DNA of 64,000 nucleotides from Oscillospiraceae bacterium Marseille-Q3528 (GTDB lineage: Bacteria > Bacillota > Clostridia > Lachnospirales > Lachnospiraceae): the NCBI GenBank assembly GCA_018223385.1, contig JAGTTR010000016.1:1-64000 (forward strand). The letters run 5' to 3'. Positions within the stretch are counted from its first letter, which is position 1. The number at the start of each line of letters is the position of its first letter. The notes below the pieces were generated by a model. It did no database searches, was not told the DNA's origin, and was given only the letters and a program-made list of their open reading frames with translations. Made by a program: the position numbers and the translations under genes. This document shows, in pieces, positions 15,478-24,313 of this stretch.

Positions 15478-17234
15478 TGTTGCAGAATCAGGATTTTTCT
15501 TATTTATATACGGAAGCAGAGCGGGCGCGATTTGATTGGTGCCGCAGGGAGCAGGGGAGCTGGAATTACCGGCCGCTGATCAGCATTGTGGTGCCGGTGT
15601 ACAAAACGCCAGTTCGATTACTGAATGAGATGATTGGGTCTGTGGTGCGGCAGAGCTACCCGCAGTGGGAGCTTTGTATTGCCAACGCAAGCCCGGAGGA
15701 CGGGAAGCTTTGTGAGGCGCTGGCGGCATGGCAGAGAGAGGATGGTCGGATTCATGTACAGGAGCTGGCGGAAAATGGAGGTATTTCAGCCAATACCAAT
15801 GCCTGCTTTGCTATGGTACAGGGGGAGTATACGGCTATGCTGGACCACGATGATATGCTGACGGAAAATGCCCTGGCTGAGGTGGTGTGGCTTTTGCAGA
15901 AGCAGCCGGAGACGGATTTCCTTTACTCGGATCAGGACATGCTGGAGGAGGACAGCAGTAAGCGGTTTAATCCGCTGTACAAGCCTCAATGGTCGAAAGA
16001 CTGTATGTATTCTGGAAATTATATCACCCATTTTTCCGTGCTGCGGACCTCGTTGATTCAGAAAATTGGGGGCTGGGATCCGTCCACGGATGGTGCCCAG
16101 GACTGGGATCTGTTTCTGAAGGCGGCAGAGCATACGGATCGGATTGTGGGGATTCCGCGTATTCTGTATCACTGGCGGATGGCCAGCACTTCTACCGCCT
16201 CTTCCATGGCTACCAAGACCTATGCCCTGGAGGCGCAGTTGCGGGCCATTCGGGGGCACTTGCACCGGGCTGGAGAACCCCAGGCGGATGTAGAGTTCTA
16301 CAGCCAGGATATTTTCAAGATCCAGGTAAAGTGGAACCGTACTCACGACAGGGATATTTCCGTCATTTTCCTGGATGAGGACGAGACAGGGGATCTGGCT
16401 TCTCAGATTGCCTTGGTGCGTGTTATGCTACAGCTGCGGGAAAGAGAAATTGTGGTAGTGAGCCGATCCCGGCAGCGGCTGGATAGTCTGAAAGGAAAAG
16501 AAGCACTGGTGGGAGAGCGTTGCCGGGGGCTGTGCGTGTCATTTGTAAACTGGGCAGAGGGATATCAGGCCGGGGCTGCAGCGCTTAGATGTGTGCAGGA
16601 GGTCGCAGAAGGAACCGATATGGATAGCAGGCATGGAGTTGCTGCAGGTGAACTGCTGTTGTTTGTGACGGACGGCCTCACTGCCCTGCGCCGCAAGAGT
16701 CTTCTGGAATTGGCGGACTGGGCACTGTATGATCAGGTGGCAATCGCAGCACCAAAATATGAAGAAGAGAACCGTGTCATCCGGGAGATGGGACTGGCCC
16801 TGACAACAGATGGCCCGGTGTCTATGTTTGAGGGCTGTTTTACCGATGGCACTACAGATTGCGGTAAGAATTACTGGTATCGGGATGTGACAGCGGTGGA
16901 TTACCACTGCTTTGCCATTCGACGGGAACTGTTTGAACAGGTGGGCGGATTTTTTCCGGGAGAGGAACGGTTATTTGAGGAGAAGCCGGTGCCCGGAGCA
17001 GAACGGATGCTGGATTTCTGTCTTCGCCTGCGAGCGCTGGGCTACCGCCACATGGTATCCCCTTATGTGCCAGTGCATCTGGATACGGCTGGCAGAAAGA
17101 TGATGATGTGTGACCAGATCAAAGCCCATGTGCCGGAGAAGGTATGGAGAGTATTTTGTGAAAAATACGGGATTGGGAAATATGATTCTTATTACAGAAA
17201 GGTAGTTGACAAGAAAGAGAAGGAAAATGAATAA
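15477..17234 (+). CDS. Double-domain GT2 glycosyltransferase, C-half degenerate
   Basis: A 585-residue protein. Start is GTG at 15477 (or TTG 15480) behind AAGGAG. The first GT2 domain (residues 34-265) is intact: SIVVPVYKTP, ENGGISANTNA, MLDHDD near residue 123, DGAQDWDLFLKAAEH and a YHWR segment. The second half follows the outline of a GT2 domain but has lost its catalytic acids: the usual NND-type motif is replaced by FVTDGLTALRRK. It ends near a residual CLRLRALGYRH motif. Probably adds one sugar, using the N-terminal site, in surface polysaccharide assembly. Coupled to the coiled-coil gene upstream and overlapping the phosphoesterase downstream by 8 bases. Confidence 0.83.
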   Translation: MLQNQDFSYLYTEAERARFDWCRREQGSWNYRPLISIVVPVYKTPVRLLNEMIGSVVRQSYPQWELCIANASPEDGKLCEALAAWQREDGRIHVQELAENGGISANTNACFAMVQGEYTAMLDHDDMLTENALAEVVWLLQKQPETDFLYSDQDMLEEDSSKRFNPLYKPQWSKDCMYSGNYITHFSVLRTSLIQKIGGWDPSTDGAQDWDLFLKAAEHTDRIVGIPRILYHWRMASTSTASSMATKTYALEAQLRAIRGHLHRAGEPQADVEFYSQDIFKIQVKWNRTHDRDISVIFLDEDETGDLASQIALVRVMLQLREREIVVVSRSRQRLDSLKGKEALVGERCRGLCVSFVNWAEGYQAGAAALRCVQEVAEGTDMDSRHGVAAGELLLFVTDGLTALRRKSLLELADWALYDQVAIAAPKYEEENRVIREMGLALTTDGPVSMFEGCFTDGTTDCGKNYWYRDVTAVDYHCFAIRRELFEQVGGFFPGEERLFEEKPVPGAERMLDFCLRLRALGYRHMVSPYVPVHLDTAGRKMMMCDQIKAHVPEKVWRVFCEKYGIGKYDSYYRKVVDKKEKENE

Positions 17235-18210
17235 AAAGAAATTGCTATATGGATTATTAGGCAGTATGTTAATTCCCTTGTTGTATGGTTGTGGAGAAAA
17301 GACAGATGAGGCAGAAAAAACAACTGAGTATACGGAGGAAGAAACAGATGAGGGTTTTAATGATACTTTAAAAATAGATGAAAAAGAGATAATAATTCCT
17401 GGAGTGCAAAGAGAGTATGAATTCGTTGTGGTGAATGACCAGCATATTATACAGCTTAGCGATGAATACACAGATGAAAAAAGCGAAGAAGTTGAACAAC
17501 GATATAATTCATTTCGAAATGTTAATAGAACACTTTCGGCAGACGCATGGATGGAAATCGTGAAAAAAATCAATGAAATACAGCCGGATGGTGTCATTCT
17601 TGATGGGGATATGGTGGATTTCTTTTCGGAATCCAATGTGGCGTGCTTGAAAGACGGATTAGATCAAATACAAGTGCCTGCTATGTATGTAAGAGCGGAT
17701 CATGATTTGGCGCTGTGGTATAATGACACATTTACTCCTGAGTATGTACAGGCAAGGGAAAATGAGATATGGCCTATGGAAGATGTTATGGTACAGGAGT
17801 TTAAGGATTTTTTGATAGTAGGGATTAATAATAATACCAGTCAATTATCGGAAAATGGATTAGAAAGAATAAAAGAAATATGGAAACAAAATAAACCAGT
17901 TATTTTGGCAATGCATGTTCCTTTAGAGTCAAAAATTGACAGTGGACTTAGTAATGCGTCAAAAGAAGTCTGGCAGGATAGAGCGTTGATATGGGGGGAA
18001 AATTCATATTACGTTCCAAACGAAATTACAGAACAGTTTTTGGATATGGTGTATGGAAAAGATAGTCCTGTTGTTGCTGTATTGGGAGCACATTTACATT
18101 TTGCTTACGAGGATCAGATAAATGATAATATAAAACAGTATGTTTTTGATGCATCTTATAAAGGAACAATAGGTTTGGTTACTGTAAAGGGAGAGTTAGG
18201 TGAGAACTAA
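17227..18210 (+). CDS. Calcineurin-like phosphoesterase lipoprotein
   Basis: A 327-residue lipoprotein. ATG at 17227 follows AAGGA, and the lipobox LLYGC puts the lipid on C22. Metallophosphoesterase motifs appear in order: DQH (D71, H73), GDMVD (D128, D131), ADHD in place of GNHD (D158, H159), AMHVP and GAHLHF in place of GHxH. Substituting Asp for the metal-ligand Asn is unusual and may alter activity. The gene is visibly more AT-rich than the GC-rich transferases on either side, which points to separate origin. It overlaps the preceding gene by 8 bases. Likely a surface hydrolase of a phosphodiester or phosphate on glycans or nucleotides; the substrate is unknown. Confidence 0.78.
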   Translation: MNKKKLLYGLLGSMLIPLLYGCGEKTDEAEKTTEYTEEETDEGFNDTLKIDEKEIIIPGVQREYEFVVVNDQHIIQLSDEYTDEKSEEVEQRYNSFRNVNRTLSADAWMEIVKKINEIQPDGVILDGDMVDFFSESNVACLKDGLDQIQVPAMYVRADHDLALWYNDTFTPEYVQARENEIWPMEDVMVQEFKDFLIVGINNNTSQLSENGLERIKEIWKQNKPVILAMHVPLESKIDSGLSNASKEVWQDRALIWGENSYYVPNEITEQFLDMVYGKDSPVVAVLGAHLHFAYEDQINDNIKQYVFDASYKGTIGLVTVKGELGEN

Positions 18211-18302
18211 AGAAGAGCACAAACGAGAGGTGAGGTGAAAAGGTGACGGATGGTGGAATTTTAAAATTCATTTTAGGATAGAAAAATGATGAAGGAAAGC
18301 TC

Positions 18303-18331
18303 TTGCTCGTCAGACGACGCAGAGATATAAT
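18303..18331 (+). promoter_or_regulatory. Possible promoter of the Rpn-type gene
   Basis: TTGCTC (18303-18308), 17 bases, TATAAT (18326-18331). The elements lie within an inverted repeat, CTCTTGCT and AGCAAGAG. The rest of the 167-bp gap shows no further gene. Confidence 0.45.
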
Positions 18332-18377
18332 AAAAGCAAGAGAAGTTCCTTTCTGCTGTATGCAGGGAGGATAGCAG

Positions 18378-19190
18378 TTGAGAGAAAAATTTCAAAATCT
18401 GAATTTAAAGGATGCTTTTTTGTTCGGTGCGGCGTTGCAGGATGAAGAAACCTGCTGCTTGATCCTGGAAATCATTTTGGGCTTTAGAGTGGGAAAAATA
18501 AAGGTACATGCAGAAAATGCATTGTTGTTTAGCTCTGATTTCCGGAGTCTTCGACTGGATATCTATGCCAGCGATGAGATGCAGGTGGAATATAATGTGG
18601 AGATGCAGAACGAGGATGAAAAGAATCTGGCACTCCGGGCCCGTTTTCATCAGGCGGAGATGGATGTGACTTCCCTCCTTCCGGGAGAGGATTTCAGTAA
18701 ACTGCGAACGGGGTACGTGATTTTCATATGCACCTTTGATCCATTTGGCAAGGGACTGTATCGTTATACGTTTGAAAATCGCTGTTTGGAAGATGATTTT
18801 TCCCTGGAAGATAAGACAAGGAAAATTTTTCTGAGTACCAAAGGGAAAAATGCTGCACAGGTGCCGGCGTTACTGGTGGACTTTTTGGGATATGTGGAGA
18901 ACAGCACAGATGCGTATGTGCAACACATTTCAGACGGGCCGGTGCGCAAAATTCACGAGAAGATCGGCATCCTGAAGAAGAACAGAGAATGGGAGAGACG
19001 GTATATGAGGTTTGAAGAATTGCTTCAGCAATCGGAACAGCAGGGGATTCGGCAGGGGCGTGAAGAAGGAAGCCGACAGATGCTTGCTTTGGTGGAGGCG
19101 ATGCTGGCAGCCGGAGAAGTATCGGAGATTCCGCGGCTGAAAACGGAACCGGTATTTTTGCGTCAGATGTTGAAAAAATATCATCTTTAG
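18378..19190 (+). CDS. Rpn family PD-(D/E)XK nuclease / putative transposase
   Basis: A 270-residue protein starting at TTG 18378, 7 bases after AGGGAGG. The N-terminal part is the PDDEXK_2 fold of Rpn proteins (recombination-promoting nucleases): NLKDAFLFGAAL, then LRLDIYASDE and the catalytic VEMQ strand. The C-terminal helix has the QQGIRQGREEGSR motif typical of the family. These genes spread between genomes and may act in DNA rearrangement. It stands alone with its own promoter between two polysaccharide transcription units, so it is probably an insertion into the cluster. No flanking target duplication was recognised. Confidence 0.85.
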   Translation: MREKFQNLNLKDAFLFGAALQDEETCCLILEIILGFRVGKIKVHAENALLFSSDFRSLRLDIYASDEMQVEYNVEMQNEDEKNLALRARFHQAEMDVTSLLPGEDFSKLRTGYVIFICTFDPFGKGLYRYTFENRCLEDDFSLEDKTRKIFLSTKGKNAAQVPALLVDFLGYVENSTDAYVQHISDGPVRKIHEKIGILKKNREWERRYMRFEELLQQSEQQGIRQGREEGSRQMLALVEAMLAAGEVSEIPRLKTEPVFLRQMLKKYHL

Positions 19191-19428
19191 GAACGATAAA
19201 AGGAAACAAAATATCTAAAAATATCTGCCTGCATTCTGTGGGCAGATTCCCGTTCGGGAGACCGGAAATTTCGGATGGCAGTATCCTGGAATTTCTTTCG
19301 GTAAAAAGATCTGTTGATATTGGTAAAATATAAAAATAAAAGAAATCATATAGCAGCAGGGGACTTCTCTGAAAGTGCAAGTAGCCCATATTTTTTAAAG
19401 GCATATTTTTTAAATGATGGCTTAGAAT

Positions 19429-19457
19429 TTGCTTTTCTTCCGCTAATAGAGTATAAT
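19429..19457 (+). promoter_or_regulatory. Promoter of the second glycosyltransferase unit
   Basis: TTGCTT (19429-19434), 17 bases, TATAAT (19452-19457), 38 bases before the ATG at 19496. The 305-bp gap (19191-19495) also holds a small hairpin, ATCTGCC and GGCAGAT, without a T-run, and nothing else that I recognise. Confidence 0.55.
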
Positions 19458-19495
19458 ATATAACCAAATGTGCATGAATCAGGAGAGTACGTACG

Positions 19496-21472
19496 ATGGA
19501 TGAACAGAAAGGTGATCTCACCGCGTATTATAAAGAGCTTTATGACTGCGAGTGTGAGAAGAATGACGAGCTGGTGGCGCAGCTGGAGGAAGCGGAGAAG
19601 CATATCGAGGAGCTGGACTACAAGCTGGGCCGGATCAAGAACAGCTTTGCGTGGAAGCTTTCGAAACCGCTGCGGGGCGTGATGCATACGTGTGTGCGGG
19701 TGCGGGATGTGTACCGGCAGTATGGCAGCCCGGTGGGGGTGGCACGGAAGGTGCGGCTGAAGATGCGCCAGAAGAATGCGCAGAAGCAGCATGGCCTTGC
19801 CAGCTTTCCCAATGCGGAGGAGCGAAAACGGCAGGAGGAGACGGTATTTCCGAAGGATATTACGTTTAGCATTCTGGTGCCGCTTTATAATACGCCGGAG
19901 AAGTTTCTGCGGGAGATGATCGATTCGGTGCAGGCGCAGACGTATCGGAAGTGGGAGCTGTGTCTGGCGGACGGCAGCGACGATGCGCACCCGGAGGTGG
20001 GGCGGATCTGTCAGGAGTATATGCAGAACGACAGCCGGATCAAGTATAAGAAAATCGAGAAGAATCTGGGCATTTCGGGCAACACGAATGTGTGCTTCGG
20101 CATGGCGACAGGGGAGTATATCGGCCTGTTTGACCATGATGATCTACTGCATCCGTCGGTGCTTTACGAGTATATGAGGGCGATCTGTGAGCAGGATGCG
20201 GATTATATTTACTGTGACGAGGTGACTTTTGAGGGGAACAGCATTGATAATATGCTGACCATTCATTTCAAACCGGATTTTTCTATTGATAATCTGCGGG
20301 CCAACAATTATATCTGTCATTTTTCGGTATTTTCGGAGAAACTGCTGGAAGAGACGGGGCTGTTCCGGTCGGAGTTTGACGGCAGCCAGGATCACGATAT
20401 GATCCTGCGACTGACTTCCCGGGCGAAAAAGATTGTCCATGTGCCGAAGATCCTGTATTACTGGCGATCCCATCCCCAGTCTGTGGCAGCGGATATCAAT
20501 GCCAAGACGTACGCCATTGACGCGGCCAAGCGGGCAGTGCTGGCGCACCTGAAAAGCTGCGGTCTGGAAGGAACGGTGGAGAGCACCCGGGCGTTCCCGA
20601 CGATCTTCCGGATCAAGTATAAGCTGAAAGCGAAGCCCATGATCTCGATCATCATTCCGAATAAGGATCACCGGGACGACCTGAAACGGTGCGTGGATTC
20701 GATTCTGAACAAGTCCACCTATGAGAATTACGAGATCCTGATCGTGGAAAACAACAGTACTGAGGCGGAGACGTTTGCCTATTATAAAATGCTGGAAAAT
20801 CAGCCCAAGGTGCGGGTGATCACCTATGAGGCGGAGGGCAGTTTCAACTACTCGAAGATCAACAATTTTGCGGCAAAACAGGCGAAGGGCGAGTATCTGC
20901 TGCTGCTGAATAACGACACCAAGGTTATCACCCGGGAGTGGATGGAGGAACTGCTCATGTATGCCCAGAGAGATGACGTGGGGGCGGTGGGCGCCAAGCT
21001 TTACTATGCGGACAACACGATCCAGCATGCGGGCATTGTCATCGGCCTGGGTGCGCACCATGCAGCGGGACACACCCATCATCTGCTGCCCAAGGAGAAC
21101 CTGGGGTACATGGGGCGGCTTTGCTATGCCCAGGATGTGACGGCGGTTACCGGCGCCTGTCTGCTGGTGCGCAAGAGCCTGTATGAGCAGGTGGGCGGCC
21201 TGGACGAGAGCTTTACCGTGGCGTTGAATGACGTGGATTTCTGTCTGCGGCTGCGGGCGCTGGGACTTTTGAATATTTTCACGCCTTTTGCGGAGCTTTA
21301 CCACTACGAGTCCAAGTCCAGAGGGCTGGATAAGGATGGGGCGAGTGCCGAGCGATACAACAAGGAAGTAGCCCATTTCCGGGAGAGATGGAAAAAGGAG
21401 CTGGATGCGGGGGACCCGTATTTCAACCCGAACTTCTCCCTGGAGCACGCAACCTACGAGCTGAAAGTTTGA
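19496..21472 (+). CDS. Double-domain GT2 glycosyltransferase, both halves intact
   Basis: A 658-residue cytoplasmic enzyme with a coiled-coil head (about 1-45) and a basic linker followed by two GT2 domains. Domain A (about 123-345) has FSILVPLYNTP, NLGISGNTN, FDHDD (D213 start) and DGSQDHDM. Domain B (about 380-640) has MISIIIPNKDH, VENNST, LLNNDTKV, TGACLLVRK and ALNDVDFCLRL. Both keep the acidic motifs for nucleotide-sugar and metal binding, so it may add two sugars in turn, as in WsaE- or RgpF-like rhamnan synthases. ATG follows AGGAG by 10 bases. The sugar donor cannot be deduced. Confidence 0.87.
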   Translation: MDEQKGDLTAYYKELYDCECEKNDELVAQLEEAEKHIEELDYKLGRIKNSFAWKLSKPLRGVMHTCVRVRDVYRQYGSPVGVARKVRLKMRQKNAQKQHGLASFPNAEERKRQEETVFPKDITFSILVPLYNTPEKFLREMIDSVQAQTYRKWELCLADGSDDAHPEVGRICQEYMQNDSRIKYKKIEKNLGISGNTNVCFGMATGEYIGLFDHDDLLHPSVLYEYMRAICEQDADYIYCDEVTFEGNSIDNMLTIHFKPDFSIDNLRANNYICHFSVFSEKLLEETGLFRSEFDGSQDHDMILRLTSRAKKIVHVPKILYYWRSHPQSVAADINAKTYAIDAAKRAVLAHLKSCGLEGTVESTRAFPTIFRIKYKLKAKPMISIIIPNKDHRDDLKRCVDSILNKSTYENYEILIVENNSTEAETFAYYKMLENQPKVRVITYEAEGSFNYSKINNFAAKQAKGEYLLLLNNDTKVITREWMEELLMYAQRDDVGAVGAKLYYADNTIQHAGIVIGLGAHHAAGHTHHLLPKENLGYMGRLCYAQDVTAVTGACLLVRKSLYEQVGGLDESFTVALNDVDFCLRLRALGLLNIFTPFAELYHYESKSRGLDKDGASAERYNKEVAHFRERWKKELDAGDPYFNPNFSLEHATYELKV

Positions 21473-21513
21473 GAAGCGGCGGAAGCAAACGATAAAACAA
21501 ACGGAGAACAAAT

Positions 21514-21903
21514 ATGAAAAAATTAATCAGCCAGATCATCAAGTTTGGCTTTGTGGGATTTTTATGTTTCTTTATTGATTACGGGATCATGGTGTTCCTG
21601 ACGGAGGCACTGAAGATCAATTACCTGATTTCCAGCGGTTGTTCCTTCTCGGTTTCCGTGATCGTGAATTACATTTTGAGCATCAAGTTTGTGTTTGATG
21701 CCGACAGGGATGCCAACAAGGTGAAACAGTTCCTGGTGTTTCTGTTTTTCAGCATCGGCGGTCTGATCATCAACCAGATCGTCATGTGGGTGGCAGTGGA
21801 TCTGCTGGGTATTTTCTATATGATCAGTAAGATCGGCGCCACAGCCATCGTGATGGTTTACAACTTTATCACGAGAAAACTGTTTATTGAGAAGAAATCA
21901 TGA
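21514..21903 (+). CDS. GtrA family membrane protein
   Basis: A 129-residue protein with four membrane helices and the GtrA start pattern (QIIKFGFVGFLCFFIDYGIMV). GtrA-like proteins help flip or present polyprenyl-phosphate-linked sugars for side-chain addition. It lies 41 bases after the double GT2 enzyme. It probably supplies lipid-linked sugar to the GT-C-type proteins of this locus (inference). Confidence 0.88.
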   Translation: MKKLISQIIKFGFVGFLCFFIDYGIMVFLTEALKINYLISSGCSFSVSVIVNYILSIKFVFDADRDANKVKQFLVFLFFSIGGLIINQIVMWVAVDLLGIFYMISKIGATAIVMVYNFITRKLFIEKKS

Positions 21904-21964
21904 TACCAATATGAGCATAAAAGTGGGATGTGAATATAGGGATCATTAAACGTTAGGAATCTAT

Positions 21965-23584
21965 ATGAAAAAAAAGCTCTTTTTTGGTATGAATCTGGTG
22001 CTTCTTCTGCTGGTGGCCGTTTTTTTCCTGTCTCAGCACACGGCGGCGCAGATGTTTCCCCGCTTTTCTGATAAAGCGATTCATAAAATTAACAAAAATT
22101 TTATAGTTACGGATAAAGACATTTTGGAAGTTCTTCGCTATAATGGGAAAGAACTTCCTTTTGATGCCGAAAAGGGGATTTTTTACCTGCCGCTGTCCAT
22201 GGATGATCCGGACTGGGAGCAGGGGGCGATCACATCGGGCACGAAGGGGTGTGAGATCACCTTCCTTTCGGATGTGGAAGCCCAGAGCAAGGAAGAATTG
22301 ATGGCCAACGGGACGGAAATCCCGTTTCTGGCGGTATCGGGCAACACGTACCGGCAGTATGCGCTGGTGATCACCGGCCTTCCGGTGATTGAGATCACGA
22401 CGACAGAGGCACCGGCGGAGGAAGACGGGGAAGGCCGCTATCACATCCGGGTGCTGTCCACGGACAGTGCAGAGGGCGTGGTGGAGTCGGATGCGCGGAT
22501 GCATGTCCGGGGCAACACGAGCCGCACCTACCCGAAGAAGGGCTATCGGCTGCAGCTGGTGAAGCAGACGGCTTCCGGCGGGGAGACGGCCAACAAGCAG
22601 AAACTTCTGGGCATGCGTAAGGATGATGACTGGATCCTGTACGCCATGTACAATGACGGGACGAAGATCCGGGATAAACTGAGCATTGACATCTGGAATG
22701 CCTACGGGGCGGATAACAATGATTTTAAAGGAAAGCTGGGCACAGACCTGACCTATGTGGAGGTGGTCTGGGACGGCGCTTACTATGGAATATACGGACT
22801 GATGGAGCCGGTGGATGCCAAACAGGTGAACCTGAAGAAGGATAACGGGCTGCATTTGTCGGAATATATATATAAGAGGAAACAGCCTTCAGATTTGTCT
22901 CTTTCGAATTTCGAGGAGGAGTCGGATACGGCCATGCGGGCGGGATTTGAGCTGAAAGGAAGCCGGGAGAGCATTTCTCTGGCGGACTGGGAGCCGCTGC
23001 GGGCGCTCATCGCCTGGCAGGAGCAGAGCAGTGACCGGGCCTTTGTCCGGGATGCGGAAACCTACGTGAACATCGAAAATACCGTGGATTTCTGGATTTT
23101 TGCCAATCTGATCACCGGGTACGATCAGCTGGCGAAGAATGTGTATTATATTGCCCGGGTGGAAAATGGGGCTTACCGGTTTTATTTTGCTCCCTGGGAT
23201 ATGGATCTGACCTTCGGGTACACGTCGGACCCGGATTTTCCCTGGGGAACGAAATATGAATCCTACCTGTATGAAAATTATATCTGGTGGGAGCCGGGCA
23301 ACCGGCTGATGAAAACCGATGCCGCCGGGGCCAGAACCCTTGCCCAGGAGCGGTATGCATCGCTTCGGGAAACGGTGCTGACGGATGAATGGTTTGCCCG
23401 GGAACTGGAGAATTTACAGCATACGGTGGTGGATTCCGGTGCGTTTGAGAGAGACCGGGCACGCTGGCCGGAGGGCAATCATGAGGGCGATTATGCGTCG
23501 CTGTCTGCCTACACGCAGAAGCGGCTGGCCTGGCTGGATGCGTTTATGAGTGATATCGAAGCCGGACTGAAAAATTGGGAGTGA
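21965..23584 (+). CDS. CotH kinase family protein, secreted or membrane-anchored
   Basis: A 539-residue protein with an N-terminal membrane/signal segment (about 7-24) and a CotH kinase domain. Visible signatures are VRGNTSRTYPKKGYRLQL, KDDDWILYAMYNDGTKIRDKLS, YYGIYGLMEPVD and FYFAPWDMDLTFG. CotH proteins are atypical protein kinases first studied on spore coats. Bacterial members are often next to VTC and DUF4956 genes, as here (23592 and 24314). The spacing of 7 and 29 bases supports one operon. Its substrate in this setting is unknown. Confidence 0.88.
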   Translation: MKKKLFFGMNLVLLLLVAVFFLSQHTAAQMFPRFSDKAIHKINKNFIVTDKDILEVLRYNGKELPFDAEKGIFYLPLSMDDPDWEQGAITSGTKGCEITFLSDVEAQSKEELMANGTEIPFLAVSGNTYRQYALVITGLPVIEITTTEAPAEEDGEGRYHIRVLSTDSAEGVVESDARMHVRGNTSRTYPKKGYRLQLVKQTASGGETANKQKLLGMRKDDDWILYAMYNDGTKIRDKLSIDIWNAYGADNNDFKGKLGTDLTYVEVVWDGAYYGIYGLMEPVDAKQVNLKKDNGLHLSEYIYKRKQPSDLSLSNFEEESDTAMRAGFELKGSRESISLADWEPLRALIAWQEQSSDRAFVRDAETYVNIENTVDFWIFANLITGYDQLAKNVYYIARVENGAYRFYFAPWDMDLTFGYTSDPDFPWGTKYESYLYENYIWWEPGNRLMKTDAAGARTLAQERYASLRETVLTDEWFARELENLQHTVVDSGAFERDRARWPEGNHEGDYASLSAYTQKRLAWLDAFMSDIEAGLKNWE

Positions 23585-23591
23585 GAAGACG

Positions 23592-24284
23592 ATGGATGAG
23601 GCAAAGGTAAAATACCGCCATGAGCTGAAATATGTGAGCTCGGAGATGGAGCTGGCCCTGGTGAAGGGACGGCTGGATCACCTGATCTCGCTGGATTCGC
23701 ATGTAAAGGAAAAAGGAATCTACAGTATTCGAAGTCTGTATTTTGACGATTACGACGGCAGATGTTATGATGAGAACGAGTCCGGCAGCGATCCGAGAGA
23801 AAAATTCCGCATCCGGATTTATAATGGAAGCGCATCGAAGATCACGCTGGAGCTGAAAAAAAAGGAGCGCAACAAGACGTTGAAGCTGTCCTGCCCGCTG
23901 ACGGAGGAGCAGTGCCGGACGCTGATGAAGGGCGTGCCGCTGCCCATGCGGCCGGATTATCCGCCACTTTTGCAGAAACTTTTGCTGCAGATGCGGACAA
24001 GGCTGCTGCGGCCGGTGATCATTGTGGATTATGACCGGGTGCCTTATGTGTGCAAAGACGGCAATGTCCGTATCACCATGGACAAGAATATTTCGGCTTC
24101 CCGGCAGCTGGATCAGTTTCTGGAGCCGGTGATCCCCAAGCGGCCGGTGATGGAGAAAGGCAGTCACATTCTGGAAGTAAAATATGATGAGTTTCTGCCG
24201 GATTATATCAAGACATCTTTGGAACTGGGAACGCTGCGGCAGACGAGTTTTTCCAAATTTTATCTGTGCAGACGGTTTGGATAA
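23592..24284 (+). CDS. VTC-domain (polyphosphate polymerase-like) protein
   Basis: A 230-residue protein with the VTC fold of eukaryotic vacuolar polyphosphate polymerases (CYTH-related tunnel). Basic and acidic tunnel residues appear in HELKYVSS, IRSLYFDDYDG, REKFRIRIYNG, ITLELKKK, IVDYDRVPY and ILEVKYDEFLPDYI. It is of full length for stand-alone bacterial VTC proteins and has no membrane segment. Together with CotH and DUF4956 it forms a known gene trio. Whether it makes polyphosphate has to be inferred. Confidence 0.87.
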   Translation: MDEAKVKYRHELKYVSSEMELALVKGRLDHLISLDSHVKEKGIYSIRSLYFDDYDGRCYDENESGSDPREKFRIRIYNGSASKITLELKKKERNKTLKLSCPLTEEQCRTLMKGVPLPMRPDYPPLLQKLLLQMRTRLLRPVIIVDYDRVPYVCKDGNVRITMDKNISASRQLDQFLEPVIPKRPVMEKGSHILEVKYDEFLPDYIKTSLELGTLRQTSFSKFYLCRRFG

Positions 24285-24313
24285 ATACTTTTTGAGAAGA
24301 GAGGGAAAAGAAC

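Noticed and set aside
18378..19190. Rpn gene considered as an insertion sequence transposase with terminal repeats
   Set aside because: No terminal inverted repeats or target duplication were found near it; annotated as a stand-alone Rpn-type nuclease.
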